Below, piece after piece: positions 25,849 to 33,396 of a DNA stretch of 64,000 nucleotides. The position numbers were made by a program, and so were the translations under genes. Position 1 is the stretch's first letter. Every line of letters starts with the position of its first letter. Under the pieces are notes generated by a model that was given only the letters and a program-made list of their open reading frames with translations, did not search any database and had not been told where the DNA came from. The DNA comes from Hyphomonadaceae bacterium (GTDB lineage Bacteria > Pseudomonadota > Alphaproteobacteria > Caulobacterales > Hyphomonadaceae), in assembly GCA_016714495.1 (NCBI GenBank), contig JADKDU010000004.1:186001-250000 (forward strand), in the 5' to 3' direction.

Positions 25849-26728
25849 GGCGTCCAGCGAGCAAAGAGCCCCGTTGGCAGCACAAGATCGCGGCCGGAAG
25901 ATTCCCGGATCGCCATCTCGCCGCATTGCACCTTGCCCCGCCCATGGCGCCGGCAAGCGACTGCCCAACGGCCGCGTAAGACAGCCGCACGGCATAGACG
26001 GTCGCAATCACGAACAGAGGCTTCTCGCTCATCAGCGCACGCGTGTGTTCCAGCAGCTTCGGAAAATCGGTTTCGAAGCGCCACGTCTCGTTCTTCGGTC
26101 CGCGCCCGAACTTCGGTGGGTCCAGCACGATGACCTCATATTTCGATCCGCGCCTGATCTCGCGTTCGACGAACTTCATCGCATCGTCGCAGATCCAGCG
26201 GATCGGCGCGCCTGCCAGCCCGGACATCTCCGCATTCTCGCGCCCCTGCGTGATCGATTTTGGCGACGCATCAAGATGCACGACATCGGCCCCAACCTTC
26301 GCTAGCGCTAAGGACATCATGCCGGTATAACCAAACAGGTTAAGCGCCCTCACCGGCCGCTTCGCCGCCTTGACCTGATCCATGGCCCAACGCCAGTGTA
26401 CGGAGTGCTCAGGAAACACGCCCATATGGCGGAAGGCGGCGAGCCGCGCATTCAACTTCAGCGCATCCCACGCAATTGGCCACTCATCCGGCGGCGCCTT
26501 GCTGGCGAATGACCAGGCGCCGCGATCATCCTCGTCGTCCTTGGAGGCGAAAGTCGCATCCGCCTTCCAGTTCGCGATTGGCGCCATGGGCTTCCACAAA
26601 GCCTGTGGGTCGGGCCGGTTCACACGCACCCCGCCGAAGCGCTCCAGCTTGCGCATGTCGCCGCTGTCTAGCAGCTCGTAGTCGCGCCAGTCGTCGCTGA
26701 CCAAAAGCGTGAAACTTTCCGCCGTCAC
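25845..26728 (-). CDS. class I SAM-dependent rRNA methyltransferase, RlmI-like, 3' frameshift
   Basis: An RlmI-like 23S rRNA cytosine methyltransferase. SAM motifs are ALNLFGYTGMMSLALAK and HLDASPKSI, the catalytic motif is LDPPKFGRG. The GTG at 26728 overlaps the upstream gene as GTGA, so translation is probably coupled. The uninterrupted frame ends in an atypical Cys/Arg-rich tail, running to 25832. In another frame the normal RlmI end GKVQCGEMAIRESSG...LPTGLFARW appears, ending at 25845. One base missing in the C/G run at 25936-25943 explains this. The last 30 or so residues are therefore affected. Confidence 0.82.
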
Positions 26729-27609
26729 GTGCGCGCCCCCGCATACGATTGGCCCCGCCAGACTTCGTAGATCATCACGCTGGCGGCCGAGGCGAGGTTT
26801 AGGCTGTCCGCCTTGCCTTTCATTGGAATGCGCACAAGCTCGTCGCAATGCGCTTCGACTTCCAGCGGCAACCCCGACTGTTCATTGCCCATCAGTACGA
26901 TGCTGCGCTGACCATAGTCTGCTTTGTCATGTGCGAGTGCGCCGCGCATCGACGCCGCCACCATCCGCGCGCCAACCGTCTTCCGCCATGCATTGAAGTC
27001 TTCAAAGCTCGCCGATGCGATTGGCATGGCGAACAGCGACCCCATGCTCGCGCGCACGGCCTCGACCGAAAACGGATCGCACGTTTGCCCGATCAGGATC
27101 ACGCCATCGACACCCGCCGCATCAGCGGTACGCACAACGGTCCCGAGATTGCCGGGGTCGCGCACCTCGTAAAGCGCCACCCAACGCCGCGTCTCGTCAG
27201 GAGGGAAGCTCGACAGATTTGAAACGCGTTGCTTGAACGCGGTGATCACAGTCTGCGGATTATCCTTGCGCGACACCGACACGAGAACCTTCTCGCTCGC
27301 CGTAAGAACTCGCGCGCCGGCTTTCTTCATCCGCGCGAGCAGGTCGACCGTCTGCGGACGCTCAAGCGCATGCACGCCCGCAAGCGCGTAGGCCGGCGAC
27401 CAGCCATTGAGCAGCGCTTCCTCCGCGAGGCGCGCGCCTTCAGCGAGAAAGAGTCCACTCTCGCTCCGCGCTTTTTTGCGCTCAAGCGATTTGAGAAGCT
27501 TCACTGTGTCGTTGGCTGTGGACGAGATATGCTCGAACGTCTGCTGCGCAGATCGTCCTTGTGGGGAATCCGCATGCGGTCCCGGTTTTTCTGATGATCC
27601 TGAGGTCAC
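26725..27609 (-). CDS. TrmH/SpoU family rRNA or tRNA methyltransferase
   Basis: About 294 residues of the SPOUT class. An N-terminal substrate-binding domain (KARSESGLFLAEGARLAEEALLNG) precedes the knotted catalytic domain with motif 1 RDPGNLGTVVRTADAAG, motif 2 MGNEQSGLPLEV and motif 3 RIPMKGKADSLNLASAASVMIYE. It probably 2'-O-methylates a ribose in rRNA. The start is uncertain: GTG at 27609 or TTG at 27630 are possible and neither has a good ribosome site. Its stop overlaps the RlmI-like start. Confidence 0.88.
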   Translation of the reverse strand: MTSGSSEKPGPHADSPQGRSAQQTFEHISSTANDTVKLLKSLERKKARSESGLFLAEGARLAEEALLNGWSPAYALAGVHALERPQTVDLLARMKKAGARVLTASEKVLVSVSRKDNPQTVITAFKQRVSNLSSFPPDETRRWVALYEVRDPGNLGTVVRTADAAGVDGVILIGQTCDPFSVEAVRASMGSLFAMPIASASFEDFNAWRKTVGARMVAASMRGALAHDKADYGQRSIVLMGNEQSGLPLEVEAHCDELVRIPMKGKADSLNLASAASVMIYEVWRGQSYAGART

Positions 27610-27731
27610 ACGCCATCGCCAGTACAACAATCCGACGTACCTCTATGGGCGTTGGGCATGCGTGGGAAGATGTGCTTCGTGCCGCTGATCGGCCGCGACC
27701 GTGTTCAGCAGCGGCGTGCAGGGGGAATTTT

Positions 27732-28337
27732 ATGGCTAACAGATCCTATGCTCAGCCGCTTTTGGCCGCAGGGGTGGTCGGGCTTGCGGTCACCTGCTTC
27801 ATAGCCACAGCCCCGATGGAGCCCGCCACGGGGCGCGCGCTGGAAGCTGCGGTGGCTGTTGGCAAGCCCCCACCGGCATCGGCCCCGGTGGAGGGCGCCG
27901 CCGCTTCAGCCGCACCGGCGGCGCCTGAGCTTTACGCAGCTGGTGCAGACGTCGGCCGGGCGGAAGCTTGCCAGGCAGAATTCGCCCGCGTTGTAACGGA
28001 AAACCCAATCGAATTCGGCAGGGACCGCTGGGGGCTCGATGCCAAGGCCAAGGCTGCGGTGGATAAGTTAGCTGTGGTCGGCAAGGCTTGCTCAGGCTCC
28101 AAAATTGAAGTCCAAGCCTTTACCGACAGTCAGGGAAACCGTGCGAGCAACACCCGCCTCAGTCTTGAACGGGCGCAGGCCGTCAAGGAATATCTCGTCG
28201 AACTAGGTCTGTCCCCCGACCAGCTGACTGCTGTAGGATTCGGTCCGGATCGCCCGGTCGCCAGCAACCGCACTAGCTCAGGCCGGGCCCGAAACCGCCG
28301 TATCGAGTTCCGGGTGACCCGGGTGGAGTCGGAGTAA
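27732..28337 (+). CDS. OmpA-family protein
   Basis: A 201-residue protein with an N-terminal signal/anchor (LLAAGVVGLAVTCFIATAP), an Ala/Pro linker and a C-terminal OmpA peptidoglycan-binding domain: VQAFTDSQGNRASNTRLSLERAQAVKEYL, GLSPDQLTAVGFG and GRARNRRIEFRV. The Asp and Arg that clamp diaminopimelate are present. It probably tethers the envelope to peptidoglycan. The start ATG at 27732 has a GGGGG ribosome site. The next gene begins immediately after its stop. Confidence 0.85.
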   Translation: MANRSYAQPLLAAGVVGLAVTCFIATAPMEPATGRALEAAVAVGKPPPASAPVEGAAASAAPAAPELYAAGADVGRAEACQAEFARVVTENPIEFGRDRWGLDAKAKAAVDKLAVVGKACSGSKIEVQAFTDSQGNRASNTRLSLERAQAVKEYLVELGLSPDQLTAVGFGPDRPVASNRTSSGRARNRRIEFRVTRVESE

Positions 28338-29144
28338 ATGGACATCTGGGTTTGGCTTCTGATCGCAGCCGCCTTTGGCGGGGCCATCGGCTGGGCCCTG
28401 CATATGCTCTACCTCCAGCGTCAGGCCGAAACGCCGGCCGTCGTGCCAATGACGGTTGAGGCCGCCGCCAGCGAAGCCGCCCGGATCGCGGAACTCGAGG
28501 AAAAGCTAAACAAGGCGGCCGCCGAGTCCGAAGACCTGCGCCAGAAGTCTGGTATTGCGAGATCAGGCGAGGAAAACGCCCCTATCATCGAAGGCTCATT
28601 GGCCTGGCGCAACCGCCACCTCGAATCGCGCGTGCGCTTCCTTGAAGGCAAGCTGGCTGATGTGGAGGCGGATGGGTCCACCGCACGGCCGGTCGAGGAC
28701 CAGAATGACGAGGCGACGCGGCTGCGCTGGCGCAACCGCTATCTCGAAGGCCGTGTGAAGTATCTGGAGGAAGAACTCGTGCGCACGGGCGGTCTGACCC
28801 CTGCCGTCGTTGCACCTGCAGCGCCCCAGATCGAAACATCGGCGCCCAAGCCCAAGGCGCCGGAAGGCGACAAGCCGGAGCTGTTGGATCAGCCCCGTGA
28901 CAACCGTGGCGATGATCTAAAGCTGATCTCGGGCATCGGCCCGAAGCTGGAGCAGAAGCTGAACAGTATCGGCATCTGGCACTACGGGCAGGTCGCCGCA
29001 TGGAGTCAGTCGAACATCGACTGGGTCAATGCCGCCATATCGTGCCGGGGCCGCATCGAGCGCGAGAAATGTGTTCCGCAGGCCAAGCAACTTCTGCAGG
29101 AGGCCAATGCAGGTATGGAAACGGCGCCAGAAGGCAGCGCCTGA
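28338..29144 (+). CDS. membrane-anchored coiled-coil protein with helix-hairpin-helix-like domain
   Basis: A 268-residue protein with an N-terminal membrane helix (WVWLLIAAAFGGAIGWAL). Then comes a coiled-coil region carrying two copies of a near-identical unit, WRNRHLESRVRFLEGKLA and WRNRYLEGRVKYLEEELV, about 50 residues apart. After a Pro-rich linker, the C-terminal domain (DDLKLISGIGPKLEQKLNSIGIWHYGQ) is of the helix-hairpin-helix type found in COG3743 proteins. The role is unknown. It follows the OmpA gene with no gap and is probably in the same transcript. Confidence 0.72.
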   Translation: MDIWVWLLIAAAFGGAIGWALHMLYLQRQAETPAVVPMTVEAAASEAARIAELEEKLNKAAAESEDLRQKSGIARSGEENAPIIEGSLAWRNRHLESRVRFLEGKLADVEADGSTARPVEDQNDEATRLRWRNRYLEGRVKYLEEELVRTGGLTPAVVAPAAPQIETSAPKPKAPEGDKPELLDQPRDNRGDDLKLISGIGPKLEQKLNSIGIWHYGQVAAWSQSNIDWVNAAISCRGRIEREKCVPQAKQLLQEANAGMETAPEGSA

Positions 29145-29152
29145 GGCGGCGG

Positions 29153-29557
29153 TCAGTCCTTCGACTTGTACGCCAACGCCTGTGCCTGCGCTTCCCAGTC
29201 GCCGCGCCCGTTGAAATTCACGATGCGGACCTCGTCAAAGCTCTTCGGATCATCGAGGCAGCGCAGGTTCACGCTGAACCCATCCGGGTTTGATCGCGGC
29301 ACATAGAACGACTTCACTCCACAGACCGAGCAGAACATGTGCTTCGCCGTGCCGGTGTTGAACGTGTAGCTCGTAATCCGTTCCGCCCCTTGTCGTAACC
29401 TAAAGCGCGACGACGGCACGATGATGTGCAGGAAGCCCGTGCACGCGCACATGCTGCAATTGCAGTCCTCGACCTCGATAATGTCGGGCGTCTGCACTTC
29501 AAAGCGCACGGCGCCGCAATGGCATCCGCCCGCTCGCCAGGTCATCTGATCGGTCAT
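29153..29557 (-). CDS. GFA family (glutathione-dependent formaldehyde-activating-like) zinc protein
   Basis: A 134-residue GFA/DUF636 protein. The zinc ligands are spread as expected: CHCGAVRFEV, CNCSMC and FCSVCGVKSFY. Members bind zinc; formaldehyde-glutathione activity is proven only for some, so the role is open. The ATG at 29557 (MTDQMTW) is taken as start since homologues begin just before the CHCG motif. It is convergent with the HhH protein. Confidence 0.85.
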   Translation of the reverse strand: MTDQMTWRAGGCHCGAVRFEVQTPDIIEVEDCNCSMCACTGFLHIIVPSSRFRLRQGAERITSYTFNTGTAKHMFCSVCGVKSFYVPRSNPDGFSVNLRCLDDPKSFDEVRIVNFNGRGDWEAQAQALAYKSKD

Positions 29558-29576
29558 GGGGTCGCTCGCGTCCGTC

Positions 29577-30794
29577 CTAACGGCAGGATCGCACAATTCC
29601 TGAGAGCTTGTCGCGATCAAGATTTATCGAGATCAGGTTGAAGCCCGTCACGCCATTGGTGTCCGGCTCTGTCGTCACGATCTGGAACAGCCGTGCGCCC
29701 GTGATCACGTCGAGTAGGCGGGGCGACAGGTCGATCGTCACTTGGATGTTGCCGTGCTCTGTCACCTTGGGCGGATCGATGATCTCATAGGGTTGCAGCG
29801 CTACGTTGCGGATGTCCGCAAACACATCGGGCCGCTGCGCGTCGAGCTGCCAATAGACCGACAGCCCTTTGGCCGCGAGATCCACCACACGCTGCGCATC
29901 AATCGGCCCCGTGCTTCGTCGCACATCATGCACCAGCCACAGATAAAGCCGCGGCGCGCCCAAGCGATTGCAGAAGATCTCGACCTTGTCGTCCTTCCAC
30001 TGATTGCCCTGCCGATAGCGCAGGAAGAATTGACCCTGCGCATCCGTCTCGAATTCCCAGGACTCCGTCTTGTATTCGTAGACGATCCGGTACTCTTTCA
30101 ACTTGTCTTCTGAGAGCGCGTTGATCGTTTCTGGCCCCGCCTTCGACATCTCGGTCAGGAAGATCGGGTCTACACCCATCGAGCGCACGTATTCCACCAC
30201 AACGCCGTTGGCGATCTGCACCATGGTCAGCGCTTCGTTGAGATCAGGGCAGTAGTTCACGTGCGGTAGCGCCACCCACGGGTATTGCGAAAGCGCCTTG
30301 CGCTTGTCGACGCAGTTCATGCTTACCTGGTGAACCGCGAAGATCGATCCCGGCCGCACTTCGCGCTTCACGCCGCCAAGAAAAGCGAGGGAACAAGCCG
30401 ACACGCAATGCCCCGGATAGACGCGGCTGAACGCATCCAGATCGATCGTATTGGCTTGCGCAGGATTGCGCGTGTTGCGCGCGACGCCCGTGTTGAGGCC
30501 TGCCTGCCGGATGATCTTGCCGACTTCCATGCCCGCCGTGAGATCGCCGCCCAACGAGGATAGGTAGAGCATGGTGTCGGGCGTCGCCTGGTCGCTGCGC
30601 TTCAGAAAGGCGCGCAGCGCGGCTGGTGTCTCGGGGGTAAACTCGCCGTCAGCGAATATCGCAGGCACGTCGCCATAGACCGCGCCCCACTCGAATGTCA
30701 TAGGCTGGTCGGCGAGCGCTGCTGGGGCGCCCAGCAACCATCCGCTCAGGGCCGAAAGCAGCCCCGCAACAAACCCTGTTCGCCGCCCTCCCAT
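29577..30794 (-). CDS. exported ClpP-fold protein (COG3904-like)
   Basis: About 405 residues with an N-terminal signal peptide ending ALADQ. Residues 50-200 follow the ClpP/crotonase-like periplasmic protein pattern: MLYLSSLGGDLTAGMEVGKIIR, then CVSACSLAFLGGVKREV and FAVHQVSM. The Ser-Ala-Cys-Ser segment sits where ClpP places its nucleophile, and His near VHQVS could complete a catalytic pair. A 200-residue C-terminal beta-rich part is of unknown function. GGGAGG upstream of the ATG at 30794 decides the start over a TTG at 30824. Confidence 0.7.
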   Translation of the reverse strand: MGGRRTGFVAGLLSALSGWLLGAPAALADQPMTFEWGAVYGDVPAIFADGEFTPETPAALRAFLKRSDQATPDTMLYLSSLGGDLTAGMEVGKIIRQAGLNTGVARNTRNPAQANTIDLDAFSRVYPGHCVSACSLAFLGGVKREVRPGSIFAVHQVSMNCVDKRKALSQYPWVALPHVNYCPDLNEALTMVQIANGVVVEYVRSMGVDPIFLTEMSKAGPETINALSEDKLKEYRIVYEYKTESWEFETDAQGQFFLRYRQGNQWKDDKVEIFCNRLGAPRLYLWLVHDVRRSTGPIDAQRVVDLAAKGLSVYWQLDAQRPDVFADIRNVALQPYEIIDPPKVTEHGNIQVTIDLSPRLLDVITGARLFQIVTTEPDTNGVTGFNLISINLDRDKLSGIVRSCR

Positions 30795-30876
30795 GGGCCG
30801 CCGCCTCCCGAATCCAACAGACAATCTCTATCGCAGCGGGGTGCGCGAGCAATGACCGCGCCGCATTACAGGAAGC

Positions 30877-31830
30877 TCACTTCGGCGCGAAGAACAGCGC
30901 CAGAAGCTCATCCGCAGCTGTGGATGCAGGAATTTGGCCGTCCGCGACTCCCTGGCGCACCTTCACAAGGCGGGCTGCGACTTCAGGGCTCCGTGCAAAT
31001 CCTTCTGTCAGCCCCTCTTGGATCAGGGCGTCCAGCCAGCGCACCTGCTGGGCTGCACGCCGCCGCGCGCGGGTTCCCGACGCCTCAGTCTTGTTCCGGT
31101 GCAGTTCGATCGCCGCCCAGAGCTCCGGCAATCCTTCGCCGCCAAATCCCGAAATCGTATGGACCGGCGGCGACCAATCCGGGTCCGACTGTTCCATGAT
31201 GTGCAGCGCCACTCCATAGGCCCGCGCCGCCCGCTTGGCTGCAGTGGGATCGATGTCGGCCTTGTTCACTGCGATCAGGTCCGCGACTTCCAGCACGCCC
31301 TTCTTGATGCCTTGAAGCTCGTCGCCCGCATTCGGCAGCATCAAGACCAGAAAGAAATCGACCATGTCGGCGACAACAGTCTCCGACTGTCCGACGCCGA
31401 CCGTTTCCACCAGCACGACGTCATACCCCGCCGCCTCGCACAGCAGCATCGTCTCCCGTGTCTTGCGCGACACCCCGCCCAGCGTGTCGCCGGCAGGCGA
31501 TGGCCGGATGAACGCGCGCTCGTCGGCGGACAGCTTCGCCATCCGCGTTTTGTCGCCAAGGATAGAACCGCCAGACCGCCGCGACGTCGGATCAACGGCC
31601 AGCACGGCTACCCGCTTGCCCAGCCCCGTCAGCAGCGTCCCGAACGCCTCGATGAAGGTGGACTTGCCCACACCTGGCACCCCAGTAACGCCGATGCGCT
31701 GCGCGTGTCCGGTGCGCGGCATGATCTGAGAGAGGAGCGTCCGCGCTTCCGCCTGATGGTCCGCCCGCCGCGATTCCACCAACGTGATCGCGCGCGCAAG
31801 GCCGGCACGGGTCGAAATGTCGGGCGTCAC
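30877..31830 (-). CDS. meaB: methylmalonyl-CoA mutase-associated GTPase MeaB
   Basis: A 317-residue G3E GTPase that protects methylmalonyl-CoA mutase and gates adenosylcobalamin loading. The P-loop GVTGVPGVGKST is at residues about 47-58. Switch segments contain VDPTSRRSGGSILGDKTRM and ETVGVGQSE, and the guanine motif is AVNKAD. The C-terminal helical dimer arm is present. It sits 1.6 kb from mutB on the same strand, matching its partner. The start at 31830 is GTG. Confidence 0.92.
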   Translation of the reverse strand: MTPDISTRAGLARAITLVESRRADHQAEARTLLSQIMPRTGHAQRIGVTGVPGVGKSTFIEAFGTLLTGLGKRVAVLAVDPTSRRSGGSILGDKTRMAKLSADERAFIRPSPAGDTLGGVSRKTRETMLLCEAAGYDVVLVETVGVGQSETVVADMVDFFLVLMLPNAGDELQGIKKGVLEVADLIAVNKADIDPTAAKRAARAYGVALHIMEQSDPDWSPPVHTISGFGGEGLPELWAAIELHRNKTEASGTRARRRAAQQVRWLDALIQEGLTEGFARSPEVAARLVKVRQGVADGQIPASTAADELLALFFAPK

Positions 31831-31933
31831 GCGTATCCGGGCCTTGGGGTTGGGGTTATCGGAGCGGGCTTCCTACGCTGCAGCCTCAGGGGACTCAAGG
31901 ACGCAGGAGATGGCCGGTGCGCGTTCAATTCGC

Positions 31934-32830
31934 TCAAATACGCACCCGCGCAAGAATCGCGCGATGATCCGAGCCGGTTGGTCCAGCAACACAATAAGCG
32001 CTCGCCTTCAGCGTTGGTGACAGCATGATGTGGTCGATTGGCAAGCCCAGCAGCGGAATGTTGCTGAACCATGTCGGTGCAAACAGGTATGCCCCCACGC
32101 GGCGTCCCGGAATCCCCTTGAAGCCCGCCGACCACGGCGTGACATTGAAGTCTCCCGCCAGAACGAACGGTTCGCGCACATGAGCCGCGAGCATTGCAAT
32201 ATGCTTGTCCCGCTCCTGCGTCAGGCGGGTGTCATAGGGCGGCACGGGATGCGCGGCGATGATGGTCAGGTGCTTGCCCGCCACCGTCACGGCAAATGAC
32301 AGGATTGGCCGCAGGTTCGGCCCCGGCCCGGGATGCACCGCGCCGTCGTCCAGCGGCATCCGCGAATAAGCGACAATCCTAACGGCATAGCGTCGCTTCG
32401 TGGTCGCGCCAGTGTCGAGCCGATAGGGATAGTCCTCAGGCAGCATTTCCGCGGGATCAACGATAGGATGCTCGCCGATCAGGATTACGTCCGCCCCTTC
32501 AGCCTTCGCCCAGTTGAGCGTGCCTTCCAGCGCTGCCCGCTTTTGCCAGACATTCGCCCACACGACGGTCAGCCCCGGCGAGGTGGCTAGGGCCGCCTCA
32601 GGCTTGATCCAGCGCGTCGCGGGCAGGGCGCCATAGTTGACTAGGGCCAAGCCAAGCGAGATCAGAGCCCACTCCCAGCGCTCTGCCAACAGCAGACACA
32701 GCAACGCACCGCCAAGGCACGCAACGATCAGCTGAGGGCGGAAGTGCGTCAGCAGCTCGACGGGCCAGTGCGCCCGCCTGAACAGGCTCACGAGCGATAT
32801 GGCGCCCAGCAGGACGATCAGGATCGGCAC
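31934..32830 (-). CDS. membrane-anchored endonuclease/exonuclease/phosphatase family protein
   Basis: A 298-residue EEP-fold protein. Three hydrophobic segments (residues 1-70) anchor it. The catalytic domain shows VILIGEHP, TIIAAHPVPP, LAGDFNVTPWS, PIDHIMLSP and GSDHRAI, which together make the Mg-binding active site of this superfamily. It could hydrolyse a nucleic acid, a phosphoinositide or another phosphodiester; the membrane anchor favours a surface or periplasmic substrate. The lipoprotein gene lies 11 bases upstream. Confidence 0.82.
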   Translation of the reverse strand: MPILIVLLGAISLVSLFRRAHWPVELLTHFRPQLIVACLGGALLCLLLAERWEWALISLGLALVNYGALPATRWIKPEAALATSPGLTVVWANVWQKRAALEGTLNWAKAEGADVILIGEHPIVDPAEMLPEDYPYRLDTGATTKRRYAVRIVAYSRMPLDDGAVHPGPGPNLRPILSFAVTVAGKHLTIIAAHPVPPYDTRLTQERDKHIAMLAAHVREPFVLAGDFNVTPWSAGFKGIPGRRVGAYLFAPTWFSNIPLLGLPIDHIMLSPTLKASAYCVAGPTGSDHRAILARVRI

Positions 32831-32841
32831 CGGATGATTGC

Positions 32842-33318
32842 TCAGGTCCCGCGGCTCAACACCTGCTGCGCGTCATAGGCATTCGGCTCCGACGGCTTCG
32901 GCCCACGCCCCATCAGGACTTCCAGCACCGACTGATACTGCCGGTTGTCGCTTCCAAAGGTGAAGCCGAGCCCGAGGCCGACTGAGGACCCATACGTGCC
33001 GCTCGATCCACCCACGCCCACGCTGGGTCCGGAAGGCGTGTTGGATCCGCCGACCCAATCCGTATTGCGCGTAACGACCCGAAACCACTGATAGCCCTGC
33101 GTCACGGCAAGCTCCGCGGCTCGTCGCAAGGCGAGGTCTTCGACCTGCGGCGGTTTCAGGTCAGCATTGGCGCGGAAGGAAACGCGATAGCGATCCGTCT
33201 CGATGCGCTGCTCGCGATAGCCCATCTTATCGCTGGCCGCCGCCGGTCCATACACCGTCGGCGGCGTAGCGCACGCTGCAAGCGCGAGAAGGGCAAAGGC
33301 TCCGATGAAGCGTTTCAT
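32842..33318 (-). CDS. CC0125/CC1285-family lipoprotein
   Basis: A 158-residue lipoprotein: signal MKRFIGAFALLALAAC with lipobox at Cys16. The mature domain YREQRIETDRYRVSFRANAD and LALRRAAELAVTQGYQWFRVV matches a family first noted in Caulobacter (CC0125/CC1285). The following Gly/Ser-rich GVGGSSGTYGSSVGLGLGFT looks flexible. The role is unknown; outer-membrane location is likely. It precedes the nuclease gene by 11 bases. Confidence 0.82.
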   Translation of the reverse strand: MKRFIGAFALLALAACATPPTVYGPAAASDKMGYREQRIETDRYRVSFRANADLKPPQVEDLALRRAAELAVTQGYQWFRVVTRNTDWVGGSNTPSGPSVGVGGSSGTYGSSVGLGLGFTFGSDNRQYQSVLEVLMGRGPKPSEPNAYDAQQVLSRGT

Positions 33319-33396
33319 GGGCGTGTCTCCTTGGCCTATAAACTAGGGCCATTCGCGCCCGGCGCCAGCCTTTGAATCTAGCCTGGAGCAGCTTGA

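Noticed and set aside
28605..28795. Repeated WRNR units considered as a possible DNA tandem repeat
   Set aside because: The two copies are only similar at the protein level and about 125 bases apart, so this is internal domain repetition and not a repeat array.
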